A stretch of 53,558 nt of DNA from Akkermansiaceae bacterium (GCA_021202525.1 JAJQCV010000096.1:1-53558), one strand, 5' to 3'; shown: positions 8,235 through 18,008, counted from the first letter of the stretch. A program made the numbers and translations. Notes: generated from the sequence alone by a model not told the origin.

Positions 8235-11150
8235 ATGACAAACCAGCAAATTTCCCCTTTGCCGCCCCATTTCAACGCAGGCGGTTATAAAATTACGGCC
8301 GTTCTGGAAAACGGGCCGGACTACTACGTGTACCAGGCCCTGTCCCCGGAAGGGCAAACGGTATTGATACGCGAGTTCTGCCCCCAGGGCCTCGCCACGC
8401 GCGACATGGTCAGCGGCAACCTGACCGTTTCCCCGGAAAACCAGGCACAGTTCGACCAGGCGCGGGAAGCCTTTGAAGTCCGCTGCTCCGCGGACGCCCA
8501 GGGAAAACTCCGGGGGTTCGGCACCGTCTTCTTCGTCTATCCGGCGGCCCCGGCGCCGGAACAGCCTCCCGTGGCGGCGGTAGCGCACGCCCAGGCCCTG
8601 CGCCCGGCCAAAAAAACGCAGCCGCAAATCCGCAAACCCATAGCCGGAACGGCCGTTCCCAGGGCCCCGCTGCCCAAATTGAAAAAATCCGGCGGCTTCC
8701 CCGTCATCACGGTCATCGTTACCGGGATGCTGGCCCTGTTCGGATTCCTGGGATACCAGATTCTCAAGGACAAGGAGGCTCCCCTCGCCCCGAAGATTGA
8801 AACGCCCGTGGTGGCGGCGCCCAAGCCCAAACCCAAGCCCGAGGCTCCCAAGCCGGAACCGGTCATCGTGGAGCCAGAACCGGAACCCGAGCCCATTGTC
8901 GTGGCGCCGGAACCGGAGCCGGAACCTGAAGAGCCGGCCCCGGACCTCTCCCCCTCCCCGGAAGTCATCGCCATGGAAAAGGCCATCCGGGAAGAAGCCT
9001 TGGCCTCCAAAGGGAAATTCACGGAAAAGCTCCTGGATAAATATCCCTACTATGCGGAAGCTTACGTGCGCGATTATGTGAAAAAGCGCGGCGGCTCCTT
9101 TTCTCCCGAATTTGAAAAATGGCTGAAGAACACGAAGACCAACTGCGAAGTCTTTGCGATGTTCTACCCGCCGGACCCCAGCGTCGCTACGAACGTCGCC
9201 ATCATGGTGGATGAACTGGGGCTGGAAATGACGGAAAAGTACAACCAGCTCGTCCTGGCCTTCGCCGTGGGACGCCGTGAATTCGGCATGGGCGCTTTCG
9301 ACCTCACCCAGCAGGGCCGCTACATCGACGCCCTGGGCAAGCTCCGCGAATTCAAGAACTCCGGCATCATGACCTCCCCTGCGGACCTGTACTGCGCGGG
9401 CAAGCCTCCCGTCAACTGGTACGGTTCCTCCCCGCGCATGGTGGACGAGGAACTCTACAAGAAGGTGGAGACTTACCTGGACAACAAGAAAATAACGACC
9501 AAGCAGGCTTGGATCAACAAATACAACACCGTCTCGGAAATCGGGGACGAAAGCATTACCCAGGGCAACATCGCCGCATTCCTCCACGAATACATGTACC
9601 GCCACAACCAGTTGAGGCGCAAGCGTGATCCATTCCCCACCCCCGTGGAATTCTTCACCTACCTGGTGGACAAGTACGAAAACTGCAGCAAGTTGCGGGA
9701 CGTGGACCGCAAACGGGTGGAATGGACCGGGGTTTCCCTGGAAGGAACGCCCTGGCCGGCCATGATGGCTCTTTCCGAAACACGGCCCCTGCGGGAATGC
9801 GACAGCGTATGGGAACGCTACATGGGCCAGCGCGGCCCGACGCGCCTGTGGCTGTACGGCCCCTACCGCATGGACGACGACAAGGAGCCCCCCATCCTGT
9901 TCAGCTTTGACCCGGACCCCGAATGGTCCCGTGAATCCAACGAACGCAAGCTGCATGAAGGCGGCGTTTGCGGCACGATGTCCCTCATTTCCCGCAATTC
10001 CCAGATCGCGCGCGGCATCCCTGCCGCTCCGGCGGGCCAGCCGGGCCACGGCAACCTGATGACCACCAACTTCGGCGGCAACGGCTGCTGGCTGAGCGTA
10101 GACCAGAGCGTGGACACCCTCAAGGCCACCACGGGTTTCTGGTACCTGCGGGACTCCAAGGCAGCTCGCACGGGCAACGCCGAATACCAGTCCGGGCTGG
10201 CCCTGTCCATGAACCTCGATTATGAAAAATTCATCGGCAGCCGCTTCGCCATGAACGTTTACAAGCTGGCGGCGGGAAGCTCCTCCGCGGAATCTTCCGG
10301 GGAGATTGCCTCCAATGCGCTTCCGCAGGAATTCACCAAGACGGCCATGAGGACCATCATCAAGGACAATCCGTTCTATACGGAAGCCTGGTACACGCTG
10401 TTCCAGATGGAGCCGCAGGACCTCATGGGAGCCAGAAAAATGGTGGAGGAAGTGCGTGAAGCCCTGCCGGACGGCATGGGTATCAGAAAGCTCTGGAAAA
10501 CGCGCAAATACGTTTCCTCCGTGGGCCGCGGCGACAAAAAGGGCAAGGACATCCTGGCCAACCACACCAAGGAATACGTCAACGTGCTCTGCTCCGTGAT
10601 TCTGGAAAACGCCCTGAAGCAGGACAACGAATACAAGACCTTCCAGTGGGCGGAACTCATGTCCTGGCTCAAATCCGAATCCAAGGACAACTCTTACCCG
10701 GAACCGCAGGCCGCCTACCAGATTGCCTACGCCAAGGCACAGGGGACCGACCGGCTCAAGAGAACGGTGGACCGCGGCTTCAAAAAGGCGGTCAACTTCT
10801 ACCGGAACGACAGCAACGCGCTGGCCGCGCCGAAGGACGTGGACCAGCAGGACATGTCCTTCTCCCTGGACGCCCTGTGCATGGTGCTTCCCAAGGATGA
10901 ACTGATTCCCTGGATGAAGGAAATGCTGGACACCTGCCCGGACGGCTTCAAGTACAAGCCCAAGAACAAGAAGGAAACGAAAATCCACCCCTTCTACAGC
11001 GCCCTGACCAAAAACTACATGTCCCTGGTTGACGGTTCGGAGAAATCCCGCATCAAGGGTGAAATGAAAAAGGCTTCCGAAAACATCCTGAATCTCTCCA
11101 ACAACAAGGGAGAAGGAGGGGAATCTTCCGGCCGCCGCCGGAGACGCTGA
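8235..11150 (+). CDS. Large membrane protein with a kinase-like N-lobe remnant
   Basis: No known full-length family was recognised for these 971 residues. Residues about 15-75 look like the N-lobe of PVC-type Ser/Thr kinases: GYKITAVLE, YYVYQALSPEGQTVLIREFCP (compare the usual VAIKEYFP), then LATRD. The glycine loop is lost, the usual Lys is Arg, and no catalytic HRD or DFG lobe follows, so it should not be an active kinase. A single membrane helix lies at about 155-177, then a Pro/Glu/Lys-rich stalk (about 184-235) and a long, probably helical, soluble C-terminal part ending in Arg residues. The large C-terminal part is presumably periplasmic. hemW follows 12 bases downstream, so they share a transcript. 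Confidence 0.75.
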   Translation: MTNQQISPLPPHFNAGGYKITAVLENGPDYYVYQALSPEGQTVLIREFCPQGLATRDMVSGNLTVSPENQAQFDQAREAFEVRCSADAQGKLRGFGTVFFVYPAAPAPEQPPVAAVAHAQALRPAKKTQPQIRKPIAGTAVPRAPLPKLKKSGGFPVITVIVTGMLALFGFLGYQILKDKEAPLAPKIETPVVAAPKPKPKPEAPKPEPVIVEPEPEPEPIVVAPEPEPEPEEPAPDLSPSPEVIAMEKAIREEALASKGKFTEKLLDKYPYYAEAYVRDYVKKRGGSFSPEFEKWLKNTKTNCEVFAMFYPPDPSVATNVAIMVDELGLEMTEKYNQLVLAFAVGRREFGMGAFDLTQQGRYIDALGKLREFKNSGIMTSPADLYCAGKPPVNWYGSSPRMVDEELYKKVETYLDNKKITTKQAWINKYNTVSEIGDESITQGNIAAFLHEYMYRHNQLRRKRDPFPTPVEFFTYLVDKYENCSKLRDVDRKRVEWTGVSLEGTPWPAMMALSETRPLRECDSVWERYMGQRGPTRLWLYGPYRMDDDKEPPILFSFDPDPEWSRESNERKLHEGGVCGTMSLISRNSQIARGIPAAPAGQPGHGNLMTTNFGGNGCWLSVDQSVDTLKATTGFWYLRDSKAARTGNAEYQSGLALSMNLDYEKFIGSRFAMNVYKLAAGSSSAESSGEIASNALPQEFTKTAMRTIIKDNPFYTEAWYTLFQMEPQDLMGARKMVEEVREALPDGMGIRKLWKTRKYVSSVGRGDKKGKDILANHTKEYVNVLCSVILENALKQDNEYKTFQWAELMSWLKSESKDNSYPEPQAAYQIAYAKAQGTDRLKRTVDRGFKKAVNFYRNDSNALAAPKDVDQQDMSFSLDALCMVLPKDELIPWMKEMLDTCPDGFKYKPKNKKETKIHPFYSALTKNYMSLVDGSEKSRIKGEMKKASENILNLSNNKGEGGESSGRRRRR

Positions 11151-11162
11151 GCCCTCCGCCCC

Positions 11163-12272
11163 GTGCATCTCTACGTCCACATTCCCTTCTGCCACCGCAT
11201 TTGCCCGTACTGTGCGTTTTTCAAGCACACGCCGGCTTCCACGGACATGAAGCTCTTCATCCGCGCGCTGGCGCGGGAGGCGGAATCCCGCGCCGCGGCT
11301 CTGTCGGCCAGCCGCGGCGGCGAGGCTTCCACGCTCTACTTCGGAGGAGGGACGCCCTCCATGCTGTCGGACACTCATCTGGGGAGCCTCATGGAATCCC
11401 TGGACAGGCTGATCCCCGTGGACAGCCTGGACGAATTCTCCTTTGAAGCCAATCCGGCCACCTTTACGGAAAAAAAAGTCCGCTTCTGGCGCAGCCTGGG
11501 CATGAACCGCGTTTCCCTGGGCGTCCAATCCCTGGACGCCCGCATTCTGCGCCTGCTGGGCCGGGAACACACGCCGGAACAGGCCCTCCGCTCCGTGGAG
11601 ATGCTCCACAACGCCGGAATGCCCCACGTCAACATGGACCTCATGTTCGCCATTCCGGGGCAAAGCCTCTCTGTCTGGGAAAACACGCTGAAGGAAGCCG
11701 TCCGCGCCGAAACGGACCACATCTCCGCCTACAACCTCACCTATGAGGAAGACACGGAATTCTTCCGCAGCCTGTCCCGCGGAGAAAAAATCCAGGACCC
11801 GGACGAGGACGCGGCCTACTTTGAACTGGCGGAAAACATTCTGGAAGCCGCGGGAATGCGGCATTACGAAACATCCAACTACGCCAGGGAAGGCGCGCGG
11901 TCTCCGCACAACATGGCTTATTGGAAGGGGGAGGACTACGTAGGCATCGGTCCCGGCGCGGTCAGCACCATCGACGGCGTGCGCTACTCCAACACGCGGA
12001 ACACGGAAACCTACATACGCACCACGCTGGAAAACGGCCTGCCGGAATCCGAACGGGAACCCGTCACCGCGGAAGACTACCGCCTGGAGCGCATCGCCCT
12101 GATGCTCCGCACGGACGAAGGGCTTCCTTTGAAATACCTCCTGCCGGAAGCCCTGCCCCTGCTGGAACGTTACCGCACTCTGGAACTGGCGGACGTCTCC
12201 GCGGAACAATGCCTCATCCTGAAAGGCCGAGGCCGCCTGCTGGTGGACGCCATCGCCGCAGAATTGTGCTGA
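11163..12272 (+). CDS. hemW: Radical SAM heme chaperone HemW
   Basis: A 369-residue radical SAM protein. The iron-sulfur cluster motif is CHRICPYC (Cys10, Cys14, Cys17) followed by Phe, which is the HemW/HemN pattern, and LYFGGGTPSML is the SAM-binding glycine segment. HemN-like coproporphyrinogen dehydrogenases have a longer N-terminus with additional residues, which are missing here, so heme insertion chaperone is the better call. It uses a GTG start at 11163, 12 bases after the previous stop. An A-rich hairpin terminator follows. No other heme genes are adjacent. Confidence 0.88.
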   Translation: MHLYVHIPFCHRICPYCAFFKHTPASTDMKLFIRALAREAESRAAALSASRGGEASTLYFGGGTPSMLSDTHLGSLMESLDRLIPVDSLDEFSFEANPATFTEKKVRFWRSLGMNRVSLGVQSLDARILRLLGREHTPEQALRSVEMLHNAGMPHVNMDLMFAIPGQSLSVWENTLKEAVRAETDHISAYNLTYEEDTEFFRSLSRGEKIQDPDEDAAYFELAENILEAAGMRHYETSNYAREGARSPHNMAYWKGEDYVGIGPGAVSTIDGVRYSNTRNTETYIRTTLENGLPESEREPVTAEDYRLERIALMLRTDEGLPLKYLLPEALPLLERYRTLELADVSAEQCLILKGRGRLLVDAIAAELC

Positions 12273-12283
12273 ACTGAAACTTA

Positions 12284-12310
12284 TCCCGTAAAAAATACGG
12301 GGAGTTTTAT
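12284..12310. terminator. Bidirectional terminator between hemW and a convergent gene
   Basis: CCCGTA pairs with TACGGG around an A5 loop, followed by AGTTTTAT on the plus strand and preceded by A-rich sequence on the other. It lies between two converging stop codons (12272 and 12312). Confidence 0.6.
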
Positions 12311-12311
12311 C

Positions 12312-13088
12312 TCAATCAATCCTGAACTGGCGGGCCATTTTTTTCAGCCACCAGTCGCGGTGGCGCATTTCATCCCGGCTGTTTTCCAGTTCCCTGAGTT
12401 CACTGCCGCGCAGCCCACCCTTCATGTACCGTTCGTCCAGCTTGCGCATTTCCTCCCGCGTGTTCTTCCGGAGGGCCTTGTAAAACTGGGCTCCGGTTAC
12501 CAGAACGCCGTCCGCGCCGCTTTTTCCCACCATGTCCATGTAAAGTTTTCTCAGCCTGTTGTAGTCCTCCACCACACGGTTGTATTTCAGGGCGGCGTAC
12601 TGGTAGCGTTCCTTCCAGTCTTCCGGACCGGGATTAACCAGCCGGGACGCCACGGAACCGGGAGGGGGTGAAGCTCCCGGCGGAAGGCTGCCGGAAGGCA
12701 ACGGCGTCAGCGGCGGAGCCTGGGGGACGGATTGCGGCTGCCGCGCCGGAATTCCGCTGCCCGTCATGGAGAGGGGCGCGCGCTCCGTCAGCAAGCCGTC
12801 CAGGCGCGCCTGCTCCAGGGATTCCAGCAGGCGCTGACGTTCCTTCTGCAGGACTACATTGGATTCCCTTTCCTCCGACAACGATTTTTTCAGTACCCCC
12901 ATGCTGCCGGACATTTCCGTATAAACCAGGGCATACGCCCCGATGCAGCCCAGCAGGAAGCCCAGGCCCAGCATGACTCCCCTTTCCCTCCACCGCCCCG
13001 GCTTCCGCTCCGCGGCCGGTTCCGGATTTTCCGGTTCGTGTCCGGGGGAGGCGGCCAGATAGTGTTCCAGAGGACCCTCGTCAGGCAT
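12312..13088 (-). CDS. Membrane-anchored coiled-coil protein of unknown function
   Basis: A 258-residue protein that I do not recognise. A charged N-terminus of about 36 residues is followed by one membrane helix (VMLGLGFLLGCIGAYALVY, about 38-57), a probable coiled coil (KKSLSEERESNVVLQKERQR and onward, about 66-100), a Pro/Ser/Gly-rich linker (about 105-150) and a basic, helical C-terminal domain with KERYQYAALKYNRVVEDYNR and WWLKKMARQF. The N-terminus should be cytoplasmic. It begins 33 bases after the serS stop and is likely co-transcribed with it. No catalytic motif is visible. Confidence 0.7.
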   Translation of the reverse strand: MPDEGPLEHYLAASPGHEPENPEPAAERKPGRWRERGVMLGLGFLLGCIGAYALVYTEMSGSMGVLKKSLSEERESNVVLQKERQRLLESLEQARLDGLLTERAPLSMTGSGIPARQPQSVPQAPPLTPLPSGSLPPGASPPPGSVASRLVNPGPEDWKERYQYAALKYNRVVEDYNRLRKLYMDMVGKSGADGVLVTGAQFYKALRKNTREEMRKLDERYMKGGLRGSELRELENSRDEMRHRDWWLKKMARQFRID

Positions 13089-13121
13089 GGGCTTGATTCA
13101 GGGGGTGGAAGTGAAAATTCG

Positions 13122-14402
13122 TCAGGGCTGTTCCGGACGGATGCAGTCCGCGCCGAAGTACGGCACGAGCGCTTCCGGAATGCGGATGGAGCCGTCCGGC
13201 TGCTGGCAGGTTTCCAGCAGGGCCACATACAGACGCGGCAGAGCCGTTCCCGAGCCGTTCAGCGTATGGCAAAACTGGTTCTTGCCGTCCGCGTCCTTGT
13301 AGCGCAGGCGCATGCGGCGCGCCTGGTAGTCCGTGAAGCAGGAGCAGGAGGAAACTTCCAGATACTGGCCCTGGCCCGGCGCCCATACTTCAATGTCGTA
13401 CGTCTTGGCGGAGGAAAAGCCGAGGTCGCCCGTGCAGAGTTCAATCACCCTGTAGTGCAGCCCCAGCTTCTGGAGAATGGATTCCGCGTGGCTGCGGAGC
13501 ACTTCCAGTTCCCGGAAGGAGTCTTCCGGTTTCAGGATCTGCACCAGTTCCACCTTGTCAAACTGGTGGATGCGGATCATGCCGCGATTGATGCGTCCGG
13601 CGCTGCCCGCCTCCCGGCGGAAACAGGGCGTGTAGGCGGCCATTTTAACGGGCAGGTCGCTCTCCTGAAGAATGGTGTCCCGGTACAGGTTGGTCACGGG
13701 GACTTCCGCCGTGGGGATCAGGAACATCTGCTGGTCTTCCGTGCCGTACATGTCTTCCTCGAACTTGGGAAGCTGGCCCGTGCCTTCCATGCACTCGCGC
13801 TTGACGATGAAGGGAACGCCCACTTCCTGGTAACCGTTTTCCACCGTCTGCGTGTTCAGCAGGAAGTTGATCAGGGCGCGTTCCAGACGGGCGCCCGCGC
13901 CGCGGTACACCACAAAGCCGGAACCCGTAATGCGCGTGCCGTCCTCAAAGGAGATCATCCCCAGCCCGGCGGCCAGTTCCACATGGTCCTTCGGGTTGTC
14001 AATAGCGGGCTTTTCACCCCAAACCTTGATTTCCGGATTGGCCGTTTCATCCGCCCCCACGGGGCATTCCGCGTGCGGCAGGTTGGGAATGTTCATCAGC
14101 AGGGAGGTGAGCTGGGCGGAACTTTCCTCCGCCGCCAGGTCCAGTTCCCGGATGCGTTCGCCGATTTCGCGCACGCGCGCTTCCATGGAGGAGGTGTCCT
14201 CCCCCTTCTTTTTGAGCATGCCGATCTGCTTGGAAGTGGCATTGCGCTCGGATTGCAAAGTCTGTTTTTCCGTTTCTGCATTGCGGCGTGCTTCGTCGCA
14301 CGCCAGAACGTCATCGACAAGTTTCCACGCGTCGCCGCTGCGGGGCTTCAGGCGCGCTTTCACTTCCTCCGGATTTTCTCGTATTACACGGATATCGAGC
14401 AT
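13122..14402 (-). CDS. serS: Serine-tRNA ligase
   Basis: Charges tRNA-Ser (and tRNA-Sec where present) with serine. The 426 residues have the usual layout: an N-terminal helical hairpin that grips the tRNA (LACDEARRNAETEKQTLQSE and the following KKKGED turn), then the class II catalytic core with motif 2 in FRREAGSAGRINRGMIRIHQF and motif 3 in NGSGTALPRLYVALLE. The start MLDIRVIREN at 14402 matches the family; an upstream in-frame ATG at 14420 would only add six residues. It is the first gene of a probable two-gene unit with the coiled-coil protein. No T-box leader was found upstream. Confidence 0.95.
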   Translation of the reverse strand: MLDIRVIRENPEEVKARLKPRSGDAWKLVDDVLACDEARRNAETEKQTLQSERNATSKQIGMLKKKGEDTSSMEARVREIGERIRELDLAAEESSAQLTSLLMNIPNLPHAECPVGADETANPEIKVWGEKPAIDNPKDHVELAAGLGMISFEDGTRITGSGFVVYRGAGARLERALINFLLNTQTVENGYQEVGVPFIVKRECMEGTGQLPKFEEDMYGTEDQQMFLIPTAEVPVTNLYRDTILQESDLPVKMAAYTPCFRREAGSAGRINRGMIRIHQFDKVELVQILKPEDSFRELEVLRSHAESILQKLGLHYRVIELCTGDLGFSSAKTYDIEVWAPGQGQYLEVSSCSCFTDYQARRMRLRYKDADGKNQFCHTLNGSGTALPRLYVALLETCQQPDGSIRIPEALVPYFGADCIRPEQP

Positions 14403-15074
14403 AACGCGCACAGCTTGCACTTCTTCCCTCCGTCAGGCAAGCCAAATGAACGGCCCCAACAGAAAAACGCCATCCGGTTCCAGATGCCTCCAAAACGCAC
14501 GCCGCATGCGTTACAACCCCTATTTTGCCCGGCTTCCGGCTCTCTTTCCGTAAAACTCACGAGAGGTGAATATGCCGGATTCCCGGCTGCGGAGGATTTG
14601 ACGGACCGCCTCCGGAAAGCCTCTTGCTTTTTGTTCAACCGCCATTCCCATGCCTTTTCCCTGTACAGGGCACGGCATGGCGGCGAAGGCTCCAATCCCG
14701 CAAAACGGGGCATTTTCTTTCTCCACACCTACGAGGGCGTGATTTACAGAGAAGATATTTTCTTCTTCCGTAGAGAACAGAAAAACGGATGAGTGAAGGA
14801 AAATCGTCCGCTTTACCCCTGGCGCCTCCAGAATAGCGCGGGGAAGTTTGGCGGAGAAGTGAGATTCCGGCTGATCGTTCCAACTTCGGATTCCATCGGA
14901 ATTCCGGCGGGTTCCGTCCGGAAAGGAGGGATTTTATGGACGCTCCATACTCCGTTTCCGTCTGGAAAACGGCCTTTTCAAAACGCGCTCCCTCCTGATT
15001 CCGGCAGACTAATTTACGCCCGGTTTCATTTGTACTTGAAGAGGACGAATGCAAAAGGCTAGTGTAGGAACACT
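14403..15074. other. Long intergenic stretch with no recognised feature
   Basis: These 672 bases separate serS from the divergent dehydrogenase. Open frames in it (for example 14635-15054 on the minus strand) are rich in Arg, Ser and Pro and look random. I see no tRNA, riboswitch or known small RNA structure. Its composition is a little less GC-rich than the flanking genes. It should hold both divergent promoters, or could hold a decayed gene. Confidence 0.4.
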
Positions 15075-16181
15075 ATGCAACCAAGCGCTCGCGTAGCTGT
15101 TCTGACAGCTCCCAAGACATTTGAAATCCGTGAATATCCCATTCCCGCCATCGGCGACGACGAAATGCTGATCAAGGTGGAAGCCTGCGGCGTTTGCGGT
15201 ACGGACGGCCATGAGTACAACCGCGACCCCTTCGGCCTCTGCCCCGTGGTGCTCGGCCATGAAGGCACCGGGGAAATCGTCGCGATGGGCAAAAACATCA
15301 CCAGGGATACGGCGGGCAACCCCGTGAAACTGGGGGACAAGATCGTCACCTGCATCATTCCCTGCGGCACCTGCGACGCCTGCCTGAACACCCCGGCCCG
15401 CACCAACCTGTGCGAAAACGTGGGCGTGTATGGCCTGATGCCCGACGACGACGTTCACCTGAACGGCTACTTCGGCGAGTACATGGTGGTGCGCAAGGGC
15501 TCCACGTTCTTCAACGTTTCCAACATGACCCTGGACCAGCGCATCCTGGTGGAGCCCGCCGCCGTGGTGGTCCACTCCCTGGAACGCGCCAAGTCCACGG
15601 GGCTGCTCAAGTTCAATTCCGTGGTGCTCGTCCAGGGCTGCGGCCCCATCGGCCTGCTCCAGATCGCCACGCTCCGCACGCTGGGCATGGAAACCATCAT
15701 CGCCGTGGACGGCAACGATTCCCGCCTGGAACTGGCCAAGGAGATGGGCGCCTCCCGCACTTACAATTTTACCCATTACGCCGACCTGAACGCCCTGCTG
15801 GACGCCGTGAAGGCGGACAACGGCGGACGTCTGGCGGATTTCGTGTTCCAGTGCACGGGCGTAGGCAAGGCCGGGGCCAATGCCTGGAAGTTCGTGAAGC
15901 GCGGCGGCGGCCTGTGCGAGGTGGGCTTCTTCATGGACGGCGGGGAAAGCGTCATCAACCACCATTTCGACCTCTGCAACAAGGAAGTAACCGCCGTAGG
16001 CTCCTGGGTGTATTCCCCGCAGGATTACCCGACCACGTTTGACTTCCTCAAGCGCGCCTACGGAATCGGCCTGCCGCTGACCAAGCTGATTTCCCACCGC
16101 TTCAAGCTGGATGAAATCACGGAGGCCCTGGAAACCAACGTCCAGATGAAAGGCATCAAGATCGCCGTGATTTGCGATTAA
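15075..16181 (+). CDS. Zinc-dependent medium-chain alcohol/polyol dehydrogenase
   Basis: A 368-residue member of the medium-chain dehydrogenase family that oxidises an alcohol or sugar alcohol with NAD(P). Catalytic zinc ligands are seen in EACGVCGTDGHEY and GHEGTGEIV; structural zinc cysteines are in IPCGTCDACLNTPARTNLCENVG, a longer spacing than usual. The Rossmann motif is VQGCGPIGLLQ. The exact substrate cannot be read; polyol or threonine dehydrogenase-like enzymes are closest in style, and a role in sugar use would fit the presumed lifestyle. It is a single gene with a strong terminator 31 bases downstream. Confidence 0.85.
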   Translation: MQPSARVAVLTAPKTFEIREYPIPAIGDDEMLIKVEACGVCGTDGHEYNRDPFGLCPVVLGHEGTGEIVAMGKNITRDTAGNPVKLGDKIVTCIIPCGTCDACLNTPARTNLCENVGVYGLMPDDDVHLNGYFGEYMVVRKGSTFFNVSNMTLDQRILVEPAAVVVHSLERAKSTGLLKFNSVVLVQGCGPIGLLQIATLRTLGMETIIAVDGNDSRLELAKEMGASRTYNFTHYADLNALLDAVKADNGGRLADFVFQCTGVGKAGANAWKFVKRGGGLCEVGFFMDGGESVINHHFDLCNKEVTAVGSWVYSPQDYPTTFDFLKRAYGIGLPLTKLISHRFKLDEITEALETNVQMKGIKIAVICD

Positions 16182-16212
16182 GCCCTCCCCTGTGCCTCTC
16201 CCCCTTCTTCCG

Positions 16213-16246
16213 GGCTGCCGTGCTGAAGAGTGCGGCAGCCTTTTTT
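16213..16246 (+). terminator. Terminator of the alcohol dehydrogenase gene
   Basis: GGCTGCCG pairs perfectly with CGGCAGCC around a 12-base loop and is followed by six T. It is one of the clearest terminators in the window. Confidence 0.9.
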
Positions 16247-16297
16247 GTCCGCCGGAACGGGACCGCCCACCCCTGTGCCGGAGCGGTTTTCTCCAGG

Positions 16298-16963
16298 TTA
16301 ATCGTCATCCTGCGGAAACGCGTCTTCCCAGTCCAGGAACTCGCATTCGTTCAGAGGAGCGTTCATCAGCTTTTTCAATTCCGGAACCAGCGTATTCAAT
16401 TCGTTTTCAGCCACATCTTTTTCCTCCCCAAAATAACTGGCCTCATTTCCATAGGCGTCACGGCGCAGGGAATAAATTCCCCGGAAGGAACCATCGGGAT
16501 TCAGCCGGGCCTCCACGGCAAACTGGACAAGCTCACCCGGCCTTCCGCAAAAATCAAATTCATACAGCCAGGTCGCCACGGAGTACCACACGCCCGGTTC
16601 CGCATCGTCCCACGGATCATTTTCTTCATCGCCGCCATCTTCCCTCAGGAGCAGACCTTGTTCATACCATTCGTTGAGCATGCGGAACAGGTTCAGGACA
16701 GCCCCCCAATCCCGGACAGTAATCCGGCAACCCCGTCCATCCACCGTTCCCGAAAGGCAGTCAACCATTACTTCCCTGCAATCTTCCTCCATCCGGCAAA
16801 GAAAACCGGGAACCCATTCCGGCTGCGGCTCACGTTTGCCAAGTTTCCGGTTTCCGAATAAGCACACCCTGATGATTCCCAGGGAAACAGGGACAATTTG
16901 CCTCCACGGCACCGCCTTGCGCAGATTCGCCACAGCCTTGCACACATGAAGAAGCCTTTTCAT
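16298..16963 (-). CDS. Hypothetical acidic protein
   Basis: I do not recognise this 221-residue protein. A short basic, mildly hydrophobic N-terminus (MKRLLHVCKAVANLRKAV) is followed by a soluble domain with many acidic and aromatic residues (DDAEPGVWYSVATWLYEFDF) and an acidic end (WEDAFPQDDD). The RDAYGNEASYFGEE segment resembles immunity-type or SMI1-like small domains in composition, but this is weak. The start was put at 16963; the frame is open 19 codons further upstream. It follows the amidase gene on the same strand by 84 bases. Confidence 0.6.
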   Translation of the reverse strand: MKRLLHVCKAVANLRKAVPWRQIVPVSLGIIRVCLFGNRKLGKREPQPEWVPGFLCRMEEDCREVMVDCLSGTVDGRGCRITVRDWGAVLNLFRMLNEWYEQGLLLREDGGDEENDPWDDAEPGVWYSVATWLYEFDFCGRPGELVQFAVEARLNPDGSFRGIYSLRRDAYGNEASYFGEEKDVAENELNTLVPELKKLMNAPLNECEFLDWEDAFPQDDD

Positions 16964-17047
16964 AACCGATAACGTTTCTTCAGGGAAGCGCCCGGGCGGG
17001 GAGCGGACCGCAAAGGGCAAAAACGTTCAGTACGGACTTTCAATATC

Positions 17048-17905
17048 CTATTTTCCCCAGCGTTCCGTGATGCCGCCGTAGGAGTCGATGCGGCGGTCGC
17101 GGAAGAAGGGCCAGATGCGGCGATGGTCTTCCAGCGCGGCCAGGTCCAGATCCGCGTACAGGATGGTTTCATCGCTGACGGGGGCCTTGGCGACGATCCG
17201 GCCGTAATAGTCCGCCACAAAGGACTGGCCCCAGAATTCGCTTTCCCCTTCCGTGCCCACGCGGTTGACGGCGCAGACGTAGCACCCGTTTGCCACGGCA
17301 TGCCCGCGCTGGACGGTTTCCCACGCGCAGTGCTGCTGTGCGCCCAGCAGGGGCTTTTCTTCCGGCAGCCAGCCGATGGCCGTGGGGTAAAAGAGTATTT
17401 CCGCCCCCTGCATGGCGGTGAGGCGCGCCGCTTCCGGATACCACTGGTCCCAGCAGATGAGCACGCCGATGCGGCCGAATTGGGTGTCGAACGCCTTGTA
17501 GCCCAGGTCGCCGGGCGTGAAGTAGAATTTTTCCTCGAATCCCGGATCCTGCGGGATGTGCATTTTGCGGTAGACGCCCAGGAAGGTTCCGTCCGCGTCC
17601 ACCACCCAGGCGGTGTTGTGGTACAGGCCGGTGGCGCGCTTTTCAAAGCCGGAGGCCACGATCACCACGCCCAGTTCCGCCGCCAGCTTTTGATGCGCTG
17701 CCGTCAGTTCCCCGGGAATCGGTTCGGCCAGGTCGAACAGTTCGCATTCCTCCGTTCTGCAGAAGTATTCCGTGGTGAAGAGTTCCTGGGTGCAGATGAT
17801 CTGCGCCCCGTTCGCGGCGGCCTCCCGGATGGCGGCTTCCGTTTTCTCCTTGTTCACGGCGGGCCGGGCGTCTGCGGACAGTTGAATGAGTGCGATTTTC
17901 GGCAT
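17048..17905 (-). CDS. aguB: N-carbamoylputrescine amidase
   Basis: A 285-residue nitrilase-superfamily enzyme that converts N-carbamoylputrescine to putrescine, CO2 and ammonia. The catalytic triad is clear: Glu41 (CTQELF), Lys114 (YRKMHIP) and Cys151 (LICWDQWYPEA). The AguB-specific C-terminus RDRRIDSYGGI and the segment GFEEKFYFTPGDLG support the specific call over a general amidase. Its usual partner agmatine deiminase (aguA) is not adjacent nor seen in the window. The gene is divergent from moxR, with about 100 bases between them. Likely role: polyamine synthesis from agmatine. Confidence 0.9.
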   Translation of the reverse strand: MPKIALIQLSADARPAVNKEKTEAAIREAAANGAQIICTQELFTTEYFCRTEECELFDLAEPIPGELTAAHQKLAAELGVVIVASGFEKRATGLYHNTAWVVDADGTFLGVYRKMHIPQDPGFEEKFYFTPGDLGYKAFDTQFGRIGVLICWDQWYPEAARLTAMQGAEILFYPTAIGWLPEEKPLLGAQQHCAWETVQRGHAVANGCYVCAVNRVGTEGESEFWGQSFVADYYGRIVAKAPVSDETILYADLDLAALEDHRRIWPFFRDRRIDSYGGITERWGK

Positions 17906-18008
17906 GCCTCTTCCTTACCCTGTTTGCCCCCGCATTCCAAGCAGGGAAAATGCGCGCGACGCAATTATTTGATGGAAAACACGCTAAAAAATGCTATGAA
18001 TCCTCAAT

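Noticed and set aside
8229..12209. Minus-strand open frame of 1326 codons opposite the 971-residue gene and hemW
   Set aside because: The long frame comes from codon bias on the real strand. It is rich in Val, Gly, His, Phe and Arg, has no domain and covers two convincing genes.
14635..15054. Minus-strand open frame in the serS upstream gap
   Set aside because: Composition looks random (Arg, Ser, Pro), no start context and no family.
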